Shown one piece after another: positions 54,147 to 62,972 of a stretch of DNA of 64,000 bases. Within the stretch, counting starts at the first letter, position 1. Each line of letters starts with the position of its first letter. The stretch is from an uncultured Bacteroidales bacterium (GTDB lineage: Bacteria; Bacteroidota; Bacteroidia; Bacteroidales; P3): positions 62,001 to 126,000 of the forward strand of contig CAJOIV010000006.1 in assembly GCA_905234665.1 (NCBI GenBank), in the 5' to 3' direction. A program made the position numbers and the translations under genes. The notes under the pieces are model-generated. The model was given only the letters and a program-made list of their open reading frames with translations, was not told the DNA's origin and did not search any database.

Positions 54147-55283
54147 TTATCTGTTGGCGTACATCTCTTCGTAATACTTCCTGTAGTCGCCCGAGGTGAC
54201 GTTGTCTACCCAGGCTTCATTGTCGAGGTACCAGCGGACGGTCTTCTCGATGCCCTCTTCGAACTGTAGACTAGGCTCCCAGCCCAGTTCGCGCTGCAGT
54301 TTGCGGCTGTCGATGGCATAGCGCATGTCGTGGCCGGCACGGTCGGTGACGTACGTGATGAGGTTCAGGTCTTCGCCCTCGGCGCGGCCCAGCAGGCGGT
54401 CGACGGTGGCAATGAGCACCTTGATGATGTCGATGTTCTTCCACTCGTTGAAGCCGCCGATGTTGTAGGTCTCGGCGATGGTGCCCTGGTGGAAGATGAG
54501 GTCGATGGCGCGGGCATGGTCCTCGACATACAGCCAGTCGCGCACATTGAGTCCCTGGCCATAGACGGGCAGAGGCTTGCGGTGACGGATATTGTTGATG
54601 AAGAGGGGAATGAGCTTCTCGGGGAACTGGTAGGGGCCGTAGTTGTTCGAGCAGTTGGTGACCACAGAGGGCAGGCCGTAGGTGTCGTGGAAGGCGCGCA
54701 CGAAGTGGTCGCTGGAGGCCTTGGCGGCACTATAGGGGCTGTGGGGCTGGTACTTGAGGTCCTCGGTGAAGAACTTGGTGCCGTAGGCCAGGTGGTGCTT
54801 GCCGCTGGAGGCCATGGTGGTGAAGGGAGGCTCCACGCCGTCGGGATCGGTCAGCTCCAGCGAGCCGTACACCTCGTCGGTGGAGATATGGTAGAACCGC
54901 TTGCCTTCGTATTTCTCCGGCAGGCTCTCCCAGTAGAGCTTGGCGGCCTGGAGCATGCTCAGGGTGCCCATGACGTTGGTCTGTGCAAAAGTGAAGGGGT
55001 CTTTGATGCTGCGGTCCACATGGCTCTCGGCGGCCAGATGGATGATGCCGTCAATATGCTCGCGCTGCATCAGGGCGTAGATGGTCTCGAAGTCGCAGAT
55101 GTCGGCTTTCACGAAAGTGTAGTTGGGCTTGTCCTCGATATCTTTCAGGTTGGCGAGGTTGCCCGCATAGGTCAATTTGTCGACATTGAAGATGTGATAC
55201 TCGGGATATTTGTTCACAAAAAGGCGCACCACATGGCTTCCGATAAAGCCTGCTCCGCCTGTAATGATGATGTTCCTTTTCAT
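54147..55283 (-). CDS. rfbB: dTDP-glucose 4,6-dehydratase
   Basis: 378 residues. NAD-binding GGAGFIGSHVVRLF, catalytic HISTDEVYGSLEL (T-D-E) and YSAAKASSDHFVRAF (Y-x3-K), and the product-side NNYGPYQFPEKLIPL. Makes dTDP-4-keto-6-deoxyglucose for rhamnose-type sugars. First gene of the minus-strand glycan operon down to 49283; divergent from the dehydrogenase gene. Confidence 0.96.
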   Translation of the reverse strand: MKRNIIITGGAGFIGSHVVRLFVNKYPEYHIFNVDKLTYAGNLANLKDIEDKPNYTFVKADICDFETIYALMQREHIDGIIHLAAESHVDRSIKDPFTFAQTNVMGTLSMLQAAKLYWESLPEKYEGKRFYHISTDEVYGSLELTDPDGVEPPFTTMASSGKHHLAYGTKFFTEDLKYQPHSPYSAAKASSDHFVRAFHDTYGLPSVVTNCSNNYGPYQFPEKLIPLFINNIRHRKPLPVYGQGLNVRDWLYVEDHARAIDLIFHQGTIAETYNIGGFNEWKNIDIIKVLIATVDRLLGRAEGEDLNLITYVTDRAGHDMRYAIDSRKLQRELGWEPSLQFEEGIEKTVRWYLDNEAWVDNVTSGDYRKYYEEMYANR

Positions 55284-55339
55284 GGTAATGGGCTGTTTTC
55301 TAATTAGATGTTACACGCGCGTACACCGCACACCAAATG

Positions 55340-55347
55340 CAAAGATA
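55340..55347 (-). promoter_or_regulatory. -7 box of the rfbB promoter
   Basis: TATCTTTG on the minus strand, 56 bp before the rfbB ATG. Confidence 0.7.
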
Positions 55348-55379
55348 AGATTTTTTCCCGATATATTGTTTTTTCTTCG

Positions 55380-55387
55380 TATTTTTG
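55380..55387 (+). promoter_or_regulatory. -7 box of the ugd promoter
   Basis: TATTTTTG followed by CATC and then the ATG. The start of transcription should fall at the start codon. Confidence 0.75.
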
Positions 55388-55391
55388 CATC

Positions 55392-56651
55392 ATGAACACA
55401 AGCAACACTCCCCATAGAATCGCTGTGGCAGGAACGGGTTACGTGGGCCTTTCCATCGCCACCCTTCTGGCTCAGCATAACCATGTGACGGCTGTCGACA
55501 TCGTCCCCGAGAGGGTCGATATGGTCAATAATCGAAAGTCGCCCATCCAAGACGACTATATCGAGGATTACCTCGCCAATCGACCCCTCGACCTCCGTGC
55601 CACTCTTGACACCGACGAGGGCTACCGGGATGCCGAGTTCGTTGTCATCGCCGCCCCTACCAACTACGACAGCGTCAAGAACTTCTTCGACACCTCTGCC
55701 GTGGAGGATGTGATAGAGAAGGTGCTCCGTGTCAATCCGCAGGCCACCCTCGTAATCAAAAGCACCGTCCCAGTGGGCTACACCGAAGGTGTCAGCCGGA
55801 GGTTCAACGCCAAGAACATCATCTTTGCCCCCGAGTTCCTTCGTGAGAGCAAGGCCCTCTACGACAATCTCTACCCCTCGCGCATCATCGTCGGCTACGA
55901 CCAGGCAAACGGGCAACTCGCCGAGCGTGCCCGCCTTTTTGCCGAGTTAATCGCTCAAGGGGCTATCAGGCAGGATGTCCCGGTTCTTTTCATGGGCAGC
56001 ACCGAGGCCGAGGCCGTCAAACTCTTTGCCAACACCTACCTCGCCCTGCGTGTCAGTTATTTCAACGAGCTCGACACCTACGCCGAACTCAAGGGTCTCG
56101 ACACCAGGCAGATCATCGACGGTGTCTGCCTCGACCCCCGTATAGGTACGCACTACAACAACCCCTCATTCGGTTATGGTGGATACTGTCTCCCAAAGGA
56201 CACCAAACAACTCCTTGCCAACTATGCCGACGTGCCACAGAACATGATGTCAGCCATCGTCGAGAGCAACCGCACCCGTAAGGATTTCATCGCTGACCAA
56301 GTCCTCAAAATGGCTGGCTACTACGACTACTATTCCAACAACCAATATAGCGCAACCCCCAAGACTCCGCCCACCATTGGTGTATACCGTCTTACCATGA
56401 AAAGCGGCTCCGACAACTTCCGCCAGTCCAGCATCCAGGGCGTCATGAAGCGCATCAAGGCCAAAGGCGCGACGGTCATCATCTATGAACCCACGCTTCC
56501 CGACGGCACCACTTTCTTTGGCTCTCTTGTGGTCAACGACCTCGATGACTTCAAACGTCGCAGCCAGGCTATCATTGCCAACCGCTACGACTCATCCCTC
56601 GACGATGTGAAAGAGAAGGTGTACACTCGCGACATCTTTGCCCGCGATTAG
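55392..56651 (+). CDS. ugd: UDP-glucose 6-dehydrogenase
   Basis: 419 residues. Oxidises UDP-glucose to UDP-glucuronate with 2 NAD. NAD fold [19 protein letters not shown], substrate region [20 protein letters not shown], catalytic Cys in [18 protein letters not shown] 55392 is used because the upstream in-frame part runs through the promoter. Supplies uronic acid for surface polysaccharide, divergent from rfbB. Confidence 0.94.
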   Translation: MNTSNTPHRIAVAGTGYVGLSIATLLAQHNHVTAVDIVPERVDMVNNRKSPIQDDYIEDYLANRPLDLRATLDTDEGYRDAEFVVIAAPTNYDSVKNFFDTSAVEDVIEKVLRVNPQATLVIKSTVPVGYTEGVSRRFNAKNIIFAPEFLRESKALYDNLYPSRIIVGYDQANGQLAERARLFAELIAQGAIRQDVPVLFMGSTEAEAVKLFANTYLALRVSYFNELDTYAELKGLDTRQIIDGVCLDPRIGTHYNNPSFGYGGYCLPKDTKQLLANYADVPQNMMSAIVESNRTRKDFIADQVLKMAGYYDYYSNNQYSATPKTPPTIGVYRLTMKSGSDNFRQSSIQGVMKRIKAKGATVIIYEPTLPDGTTFFGSLVVNDLDDFKRRSQAIIANRYDSSLDDVKEKVYTRDIFARD

Positions 56652-56710
56652 CTCATGCCTACAAAAAAAACTTCAATCAACACAATAGTATTCCAAAACA
56701 ATTTAAAGCA

Positions 56711-57829
56711 ATGGTAAAATTCAAATCACTCCTGATGCTGGCCTTTGTTGCCACATCAATCCTGTTGGTCGGCTGCGACCCAGAAGACAATCCCAGCGGC
56801 GGTGGCAATGACACCGACAACACTCCTGCCAGCCTTGTGGGCACCCAATGGAAGGGCGAGGTCACAACCACTGATGCTGAAGAGAATGAGATTCGTATTG
56901 TCTCTACCCTCAACTATACCACCGAGACGCGCGGCGAAGTCCGTTTTATGTACTATGAGAACGATGATCCTGTTGCCGATTACACCACGGGCTACTCCTA
57001 CACCTATATCAAGCCCAACGGCACAATGACGCTTGATGGGAACGACAATCCTACAGGCACCGTCACTTTCACCGTGAAAGGAAACAAGTTGACCTATACG
57101 GCATCTGACGGTGAAGGACATTCGCAAACCATTGTCTACACCCGTGTCGAGGGCACTGATCCGGGTACGGAGAATCCCTTGGTGGGTACTGAATGGGAGG
57201 GTGTCAGTTATGATGCCTACTTCGTTGACAATGTAGGATATACCATTGGCTCGGAGACTTCCGTACTTAAATTCCTCGATGAAAGCAACGGTAGGATTGA
57301 ATGGTCTCGTGACATTCCGCAAGACCCCTCCGGTCATCTCGAGGATGTTTTTACTTTCACCTACACCTACGATGAGTATGAGGGTACCCTCACACTTACT
57401 GCCTATGGGGAGACAGCGACTCTCTCTTACACTTTTTCGGACAATAAGTTAGTCGTAGAGCCTTTGGAAGGTGATGAGATTGTCCTCTACCGCAAGACTA
57501 CAGGAGATGTCCTCGAGGGCTCCACTTGGCGCCTTACGGAAATCCATGAGACGGAAATCGACGAAGATCTCTACGATGCAGTGACATTGGTACACCTCTC
57601 TTTCACCTCCGGAAGCAATGGCGAATATACCGTCAACTACCAAGTGCCCCAGAAACCAGACGAGGACTTCATGGTTGAATCCGCTTTCACCTACACCTAT
57701 TCCAACAGGCAGGGTTCATTCACCTACAACAGCGAAGGTGGTTCAGAATCCTGCACCTTTGTTGTCAACGGAGACCAGATGACTGTCACTGGTCCCGAAG
57801 GTGACCAGTTCCTCCTCACACGTATCTGA
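56711..57829 (+). CDS. Lipoprotein of three repeated lipocalin-like domains
   Basis: 372 residues. Lipoprotein signal with Cys22 (FVATSILLVGC), mature start CDPEDNPSGGG. Three homologous domains of about 100 residues begin with LVGTQWKGE (41), LVGTEWEGV (157) and LEGSTWRLT (269). Each ends in a strand pair of the form LTYTASDGEG..IVYTR, LVVEPLEGDEIVLYR, MTVTGPEGDQFLLTR. The fold looks like small lipocalin-type barrels. Function is unknown; probably surface or periplasmic. Confidence 0.75.
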   Translation: MVKFKSLLMLAFVATSILLVGCDPEDNPSGGGNDTDNTPASLVGTQWKGEVTTTDAEENEIRIVSTLNYTTETRGEVRFMYYENDDPVADYTTGYSYTYIKPNGTMTLDGNDNPTGTVTFTVKGNKLTYTASDGEGHSQTIVYTRVEGTDPGTENPLVGTEWEGVSYDAYFVDNVGYTIGSETSVLKFLDESNGRIEWSRDIPQDPSGHLEDVFTFTYTYDEYEGTLTLTAYGETATLSYTFSDNKLVVEPLEGDEIVLYRKTTGDVLEGSTWRLTEIHETEIDEDLYDAVTLVHLSFTSGSNGEYTVNYQVPQKPDEDFMVESAFTYTYSNRQGSFTYNSEGGSESCTFVVNGDQMTVTGPEGDQFLLTRI

Positions 57830-57843
57830 GAAACGGTCAATAC

Positions 57844-57884
57844 AACAAAAGAGGGGGCGCCGTTTCGGGGCCCCCTCTTTTGTT
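57844..57884. terminator. Bidirectional terminator
   Basis: A perfect 15-bp stem (57844-57858 with 57870-57884, starting AACAAAAGAGGGGGC), with T-rich ends on both strands, between the convergent lipoprotein and htpG genes. Confidence 0.93.
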
Positions 57885-59798
57885 TTACTTGTTGAGGTAT
57901 TCTGTACTTCGTTTCACGAACTCTGTGAGGGCTTCGCCTTTCAGCAGGCCGTTGGCCAGCAGGGCCAGGTCGGTGAGCTGGTGGATGAGCTGCTTCTGCT
58001 TGTCGGCGTCGGCCTCCTGAAGCACTTGCTCCACCAACGGGTGGTTGACGTTGACCACGAGGTTGTAGCTCTCGGGCAGTTCGCCGTAGAAACCCATGCC
58101 GCCGCCGGAGGTCATCGACATCTCCTTATAACGACGCATGAACTCGCTTTGTGTCACCTGCATGGGAGCGTCGTCGCTCTCCAGACTCTCCATCTGGACG
58201 GTGAACTTCTGCTTGTCCACCTCGCCCTCAATGATGGGCTTCAGCTTCTCCTGGTCCTCCTTGCTCATCTTCTCGGGGATGCTGTCCTCGTGGGCGATGA
58301 GCTTCTCGATGGTGTCGGCATCGACGCGCACGAAGTGGCTCTTGTCTTTCTTCTGCTCCAGCAGGTTGACCCAGTGGGGCGTCAGCACGCTGTCCATCAG
58401 CAGGACATCGTAGCCCTTGGCTTTGGCCTTGGCGATATAGGCGTGCTGCTCCTCGGCGTCGTTGGCGTAGAGATAACAGACGTTCTTGTCCTTGTCGGTC
58501 TGTAGCGGGGCAATCTTCTCGCGGTAGTCGTCGAGGCTGAAGTACTGTCCCTCAGTGTTCTTGAAGAGGGCGAACTTCATGGCGCGGTCGCAGAACTTCT
58601 CGTCGGTGAGCATGCCGTACTCGACGAAAATCTTGATGTCGTCCCACTTGTTCTCGAAGTCCTTGCGGTCGTTCTTGAACATCTCCTCCAGCTTGTCGGC
58701 CACCTTCTTGCTGATGTGGGAGGAAATCTTCTTCACGTTACTGTCGCTCTGCAGGTAGCTGCGGCTGACGTTCAGCGGGATGTCTGGGCTGTCGAGCACG
58801 CCGTGCAGCAGCATCAGGTAGTCGGGCACCACGCCCTCCACCTGGTCGGTGACGAACACCTGGTTGCAGTAGAGCTGAATCTTGTTCCGGTTGGGGTCGA
58901 TGGTCTTGCGAACCTTGGGGAAGTAGAGGATGCCCGTGAGGTTGAAGGGGTAGTCGACGTTAAGGTGTATCTGGAACAGGGGCTCCTCGAAGTTCATGGG
59001 GTAGAGTTCGTGGTAGAACTTCTTGTAATCTTCATCTGTCAAATTGGCAGGGGCTTTCTTCCAGGCGGGTTCCGTGTCGTTGACAATGCGGGGCTGTTTC
59101 TTCTCCACGCGTTTAGGACGCTTGGTCTTGCCGCCCTTGCCGTCGTCCACCTCGTCGAACTCGGTCTCCGAGTCCACCCAGGTGCTCTCTTCGCCGAAGC
59201 GGATGGCGATGGGCATGAAGCGGCAGTATTTCCTTAACAGCTGCAGGATGGTCTGCTCGTCGAGGAACTCCTTGCAGTCGTCGGCGATGTGGAGGACGAT
59301 GTCTGTGCCGCGCTCTGTGCGTTTTTTGTCCTCTTCCAGGGTGAACTGAGGCTCGCCCTTGCAGCTCCAGTGCACGGCGGGGGCGTCCTTATACGACTTG
59401 GAGATGATTTCTACTTCGTCGGCGACCATAAAGGCAGAGTAGAAGCCCAGGCCGAAGTGGCCGATGAGGTTCTCCTGCATGTCCTTGTACTTGTCCATGA
59501 AGTCCGTCGCGCCGCTGAAGGCTATCTGGTTGATGTACTTCTCCACCTCTTCGGCGGTCATGCCGATGCCGCGGTCCTTGACGGTGAGGGTCTTCTTCTT
59601 GCTGTTGACCTCGACCTCGATGGTCAGGTCGCCCGTCTCGCCCTGCAGCTCGCTGCGCGAGGCGAGGGCTTTCAGCTTCTGCGTGGCGTCCACGGCGTTG
59701 GACACCAGCTCACGCAGGAAAATCTCGTGGTCCGAATAGAGGAACTTCTTGATGACCGGAAAGATATTCTCGGTCTGAACATTCAAATTGCCTTGCAT
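57885..59798 (-). CDS. htpG: Chaperone protein HtpG (Hsp90)
   Basis: 637 residues from ATG 59798. N-terminal ATPase: EIFLRELVSNAVDATQKLKA, VKDRGIGMTAEEVEKYINQI, GHFGLGFYSAFMVAD. The middle domain includes a charged insert (VDDGKGGKTKRPKRVEKKQ) and LFQIHLNVDYPFNLTGILYF, SRSYLQSDSNVKKIS. C-terminal dimer domain ends EALTEFVKRS. Single gene. Confidence 0.97.
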   Translation of the reverse strand: MQGNLNVQTENIFPVIKKFLYSDHEIFLRELVSNAVDATQKLKALASRSELQGETGDLTIEVEVNSKKKTLTVKDRGIGMTAEEVEKYINQIAFSGATDFMDKYKDMQENLIGHFGLGFYSAFMVADEVEIISKSYKDAPAVHWSCKGEPQFTLEEDKKRTERGTDIVLHIADDCKEFLDEQTILQLLRKYCRFMPIAIRFGEESTWVDSETEFDEVDDGKGGKTKRPKRVEKKQPRIVNDTEPAWKKAPANLTDEDYKKFYHELYPMNFEEPLFQIHLNVDYPFNLTGILYFPKVRKTIDPNRNKIQLYCNQVFVTDQVEGVVPDYLMLLHGVLDSPDIPLNVSRSYLQSDSNVKKISSHISKKVADKLEEMFKNDRKDFENKWDDIKIFVEYGMLTDEKFCDRAMKFALFKNTEGQYFSLDDYREKIAPLQTDKDKNVCYLYANDAEEQHAYIAKAKAKGYDVLLMDSVLTPHWVNLLEQKKDKSHFVRVDADTIEKLIAHEDSIPEKMSKEDQEKLKPIIEGEVDKQKFTVQMESLESDDAPMQVTQSEFMRRYKEMSMTSGGGMGFYGELPESYNLVVNVNHPLVEQVLQEADADKQKQLIHQLTDLALLANGLLKGEALTEFVKRSTEYLNK

Positions 59799-59937
59799 AT
59801 CGTGTAGTGTTTTTGTTATCGTGTACACCCCACGCAGCAATTCCCGTGCCACACCCCCGGCGTGACAATCTGGCAGGGACTTTTCCCCCCCCCTAATTGT
59901 TCTCTTAATAGTATTACTTTTTCGGAAAGAATTCCCC

Positions 59938-59945
59938 CAAAGTTA
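59938..59945 (-). promoter_or_regulatory. Possible -7 box for htpG
   Basis: TAACTTTG on the minus strand, about 140 bp before htpG, with no -33 box. The leader between holds a long C run on the + strand (59885-59893). No other signal was seen in 59799-59988. Confidence 0.4.
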
Positions 59946-59988
59946 GTTTTTTAACCTCCAAGTTATCATCCCCCGATACCCTCGCTGG

Positions 59989-60705
59989 CTATATCTTGAG
60001 GCGGTTAAATACGGCTAAACTGACCTCGAAATATCCTTTTGAGAAATCTGTGTATGCTTGCGGAGGAATAAAACGAATGGTATTGTTCTCTTTTTTGATA
60101 TGGAGAGTACAAATGTATGTTCTGTGTTTTGATTCAGAGAAGTATTTGGCATCGTTCATTTGCACTAGAGCAGTTTTCTCTGTTGTGCATCCCACGAGAT
60201 AGGAAGCACTATATTTCCCGCTGCTACGTACATCTATGATAGTACTCGAGGTGTCCAGATTCCATAGTTTGTTATAATTGATGGAGTCTAAAACATAGAT
60301 GGTTGTTTGTTTGTTATTATGTCGTCCGCTGTGAATGTAAGGGTAATCCCATTCAACGTAATAGTTTTGGATATACAACAGATAGTATGTCGTTGAATCA
60401 AACACAGTCTTCTTTATTTGCATCGATAGTACGCTATTGTTTTCTTCTTCCTCCAGATAGGCAGAAGGAATCTTCGATACATTTATCCCGATGGGCTTCT
60501 TGTTATTGTTACGGTACTCAGGGAGTATGACACCATAGTACCCACACCATTTTCTCGTCTCGAGTTCATCGAATGCCCAGCCTACGGGATTTGTGATTAT
60601 TTGCGATGATTTGATAATCTGTAATGGTATATCTTTGTCCACTCTTGGTTGGCCGACAAGCATTAAAGGTACTAACGATATCAAAATCAATAGGGATTTC
60701 TTCAT
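59989..60705 (-). CDS. Exported protein of unknown function
   Basis: 238 residues. Signal peptide 1-18 (MKKSLLILISLVPLMLVG, cut near GQP). The mature part is strand-rich with many Tyr and Asn (STTYYLLYIQNYYVEWDYPY, TIYVLDSINYNKLWN) and no recognised domain. Clearly AT-richer than its neighbours, so probably acquired. Confidence 0.6.
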   Translation of the reverse strand: MKKSLLILISLVPLMLVGQPRVDKDIPLQIIKSSQIITNPVGWAFDELETRKWCGYYGVILPEYRNNNKKPIGINVSKIPSAYLEEEENNSVLSMQIKKTVFDSTTYYLLYIQNYYVEWDYPYIHSGRHNNKQTTIYVLDSINYNKLWNLDTSSTIIDVRSSGKYSASYLVGCTTEKTALVQMNDAKYFSESKHRTYICTLHIKKENNTIRFIPPQAYTDFSKGYFEVSLAVFNRLKI

Positions 60706-60730
60706 GTTGTGAGTCTTTTAATTGTCGGTG

Positions 60731-60738
60731 CAAAAGTA
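60731..60738 (-). promoter_or_regulatory. -7 box of the unknown exported protein gene
   Basis: TACTTTTG on the minus strand, 25 bp before the ATG. Confidence 0.65.
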
Positions 60739-60756
60739 CACAAATTATTTCATTCT

Positions 60757-61170
60757 TTAGTGTGTTTGCCTCAGTAGCTTTGCAAAGTCTTCAAGATTAA
60801 TCACGTGAAATGTCGGGAATGGTGATTCTTTGGCTTCGTCAAAATGGCTGTCGTTGGTAACAATGATATCGGCGCCACAAGCAAAGGCACAGTCTGTAAA
60901 CTTGTTGTCGTCGTTGTCTTGTTTGATTATCCCCAATCGGAAATAGGGGTCTTTGCGGATTATATTCCGGGAGCGAGTGATGACCTTCATAAACAGGTCT
61001 GCGGCCACCGGAGATGCTTTCGCTTTCAGAATCTCTTCGTATTCCAGTAGAATGTCAGACGAGACACATAATGTATACTCTCCTTGAAGGTATTTGTCGA
61101 AAAGAAAAGCATACTTACTTTTCGCGCCAAGGATTTGGAGCAGGCAATTGGTGTCGAGAACAATCTTCAT
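60757..61170 (-). CDS. PIN-domain toxin
   Basis: 137 residues. PIN fold: LDTNCLLQ near the start (D6), an acidic residue in SSDILLEYEEIL, D in DNKFTDCAFACGADIIVTND and a final acidic pair in NDSHFDEAKE. PIN toxins are Mg-dependent ribonucleases. The ATG overlaps the antitoxin stop by one base; a GTG one codon earlier is possible. Confidence 0.88.
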   Translation of the reverse strand: MKIVLDTNCLLQILGAKSKYAFLFDKYLQGEYTLCVSSDILLEYEEILKAKASPVAADLFMKVITRSRNIIRKDPYFRLGIIKQDNDDNKFTDCAFACGADIIVTNDSHFDEAKESPFPTFHVINLEDFAKLLRQTH

Positions 61171-61394
61171 CACAAGGCCTTGTAAGGAGTTCTCAAATGC
61201 TCTCTATTGAGATTGTCCAATGCTGTTTGGTCGAGGGTGCCGTCATCCCAGAGACGTTGCATTTCACTTTTGAGCCGTGTGACATAGAAATTGCGTAACA
61301 TGTCCATTAAGTCGTTGGTTTCCTTCTCGTCACGCGAGGCGGCAAACGACTCAATAATCATGCGTTGTGCGGGATTTATTGCCATCGATTCCAT
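61170..61394 (-). CDS. Antitoxin-like partner of the PIN toxin
   Basis: 74 residues, helical and charged (AINPAQRMIIESFAASRDE, ETNDLMDMLRNFYVTRLKSE, LWDDGTLDQTALDNLNREHL). Position and overlap with the toxin mark it as the antitoxin. A second ATG lies three codons in. Confidence 0.75.
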   Translation of the reverse strand: MESMAINPAQRMIIESFAASRDEKETNDLMDMLRNFYVTRLKSEMQRLWDDGTLDQTALDNLNREHLRTPYKAL

Positions 61395-61429
61395 AGTGCT
61401 CCTTGTTTTTCCGTGATTATTTCAATTTG

Positions 61430-61460
61430 CAAAAGTACGACTTTTTTCCCGACTGGCAAA
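61430..61460 (-). promoter_or_regulatory. Promoter of the PIN toxin-antitoxin pair
   Basis: On the minus strand TTTG (61457-61460), a 19-bp spacer and TACTTTTG (61430-61437), 36 bp before the antitoxin start. It sits right after the permease stop. Confidence 0.85.
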
Positions 61461-61462
61461 AT

Positions 61463-62545
61463 TTATTTTTGCCCTTTGATGTCGAGGGCGTCGCGGAGGC
61501 CGTTGCCGACGAGCATGAAGGCCAGGACGATGAGCATGATGGCCAGGCCGGGGAGGAGGGCGAGGTAGGCGCTGTCGAGGAGGATGTAGCTGTAGTTCTC
61601 CTTGACCATGGTGCCCCACGAGGGCATGGGGGGCTGCACGCCGATGCCGAGGAAGCTGAGGCCTGCCTCGAGGAGGATGGCGGTGGCGAAGTTGGAGGCC
61701 GTGACGACGATGACGGCTCCCGCGATGTTGGGCAGGATGTGCCGGAAGATGATGCGTAGGGAGCTGTAGCCCAGGGCGCGCCCGGCGGTGACGAACTCTT
61801 TCTCCTTGAGGCTGTAGACCTCGCCGCGCACCACACGGGCGATGTCGACCCACATGGTGAGTCCCACGGCGATGAAGACCTGCCAGAAGCCTTTCCCCAG
61901 GGCGAAGGTGATGGCGATGACCAGCAATACCGTTGGGATGGACCACACCACGTTGATGAACCACATGATGAGGTTGTCGACCCAGCCGCCGTGGTAGGCG
62001 GCGAGGGCGCCGAGGGTGATGCCTATCAGCAGGGCGATAAGGACAGCGATAAGGCCCACGGAAAGGCTCACCCGACTGCCTATCATAATCATGCTCAGCA
62101 CGTCGCGGCCGTAGGCGTCGGTGCCGAGGAGAAAGGTGCGCTCTTGGGTGCCCATCGACCGAGATCGGTCGATGGTGAAGGGCTCGCCGGCGAGGGGGAC
62201 GACAAAAAGGCTGTCGCCCACGGGGTGGCATTCCTCGATGGGTATGGCGGTGTAGGGGAGGGGTTTGCCCGTGAGGAAGGACCCGCCCGCCTCCTCTTTG
62301 GCGTCGATGCGGAGGAATGTGGCCTTGCTGCCGGGCTTGAGGGTGGCCAACTCGAGGTACTGCTGGTTGCAATGGGGGGTGCCGTCGGGGGTGATGGCGT
62401 AGCCGAGGAGGGCCACGAGGGCGAAGAGCCCTATCACGACGAGTCCCGCGATGGCCGTGGGGTTGCGACGCCGCCAAGCCTCATGGCTCAGGGAGGCGGA
62501 CCTGCCGGTCTCGGTAAAGGGTTTTATGAGCTTTTTTATCTTCAA
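61463..62545 (-). CDS. Oligopeptide/dipeptide ABC transporter permease (OppC/DppC type)
   Basis: 360 residues. N-terminal OppC_N helix (AIAGLVVIGLFALVALLGY), a large periplasmic insert (about 55-135) and the permease core: FLLGTDAYGRDVLSMIMIGS, SLSVGLIAVLIALLIGITLG, EAA loop EFVTAGRALGYSSLRIIFRH, LLEAGLSFLGIGVQPPMPSWG. The ATPase and binding protein genes are not in the window. The start codon lies in a run of AATTGAAGATAAAAAAG words. Confidence 0.92.
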   Translation of the reverse strand: MKIKKLIKPFTETGRSASLSHEAWRRRNPTAIAGLVVIGLFALVALLGYAITPDGTPHCNQQYLELATLKPGSKATFLRIDAKEEAGGSFLTGKPLPYTAIPIEECHPVGDSLFVVPLAGEPFTIDRSRSMGTQERTFLLGTDAYGRDVLSMIMIGSRVSLSVGLIAVLIALLIGITLGALAAYHGGWVDNLIMWFINVVWSIPTVLLVIAITFALGKGFWQVFIAVGLTMWVDIARVVRGEVYSLKEKEFVTAGRALGYSSLRIIFRHILPNIAGAVIVVTASNFATAILLEAGLSFLGIGVQPPMPSWGTMVKENYSYILLDSAYLALLPGLAIMLIVLAFMLVGNGLRDALDIKGQK

Positions 62546-62550
62546 TTCTC

Positions 62551-62599
62551 AGACACACTCCTCCGGCCTTTCAGGCCACCTCCCCTAACTTAGGGGAGG
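62551..62599. repeat. REP-like palindromic repeat, copy 2
   Basis: AGACACACTCCTC, small hairpin GGCC-TTTCA-GGCC and larger hairpin CCTCCCCTAA/TTAGGGGAGG (62579-62599). Same layout as 10527 with compensating base changes. A T run follows at 62614-62619, so it may serve as a terminator on the + strand. A GTTGAAAGTTGA-type word repeat follows at 62620-62652. Confidence 0.8.
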
Positions 62600-62650
62600 A
62601 GTGGGCGAAGCCGGTTTTTTGTTTTCAACTTTCAACTCTCAACTTTCAAC

Positions 62651-62968
62651 TTACATCAGTCCCAGCTCCACCTTCACCTCGTCGCTGAGGTTGGCGTAGT
62701 CCCATGGCGGGTCGAAGGTCAACTCCACGTCCACCGACTTAATGCCCTGTATGTAACCCACCATCTGCTTCACCTCCATGTACATATATTCCGCCTCGGG
62801 ACAGTCGGGGGCTGTCATGGTCATGAGGATTTTGGCGTTGAACTCGTCGTCGAGGTCGATGTTGTAGATAAGCCCGAGGTCGTAGATGTTGACGGGAATC
62901 TCGGGATCGTAGATATTCTTGAGGCAGTTGATGATTGCGCTCTTGAGGGTTTCTTTTGTGGGTTCCAT
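62651..62968 (-). CDS. Fe-S assembly protein of the MIP18/DUF59 family (SufT-like)
   Basis: 105 residues. DUF59 pattern: IYDPEIPVNIYDLGLIYNID, then MTMTAPDCPEAEYMYMEV with the conserved Cys, and VELTFDPPWDYANLSDEVK. Helps mature Fe-S proteins. It lies 4 bp after sufE. Confidence 0.9.
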   Translation of the reverse strand: MEPTKETLKSAIINCLKNIYDPEIPVNIYDLGLIYNIDLDDEFNAKILMTMTAPDCPEAEYMYMEVKQMVGYIQGIKSVDVELTFDPPWDYANLSDEVKVELGLM

Positions 62969-62972
62969 AGGA

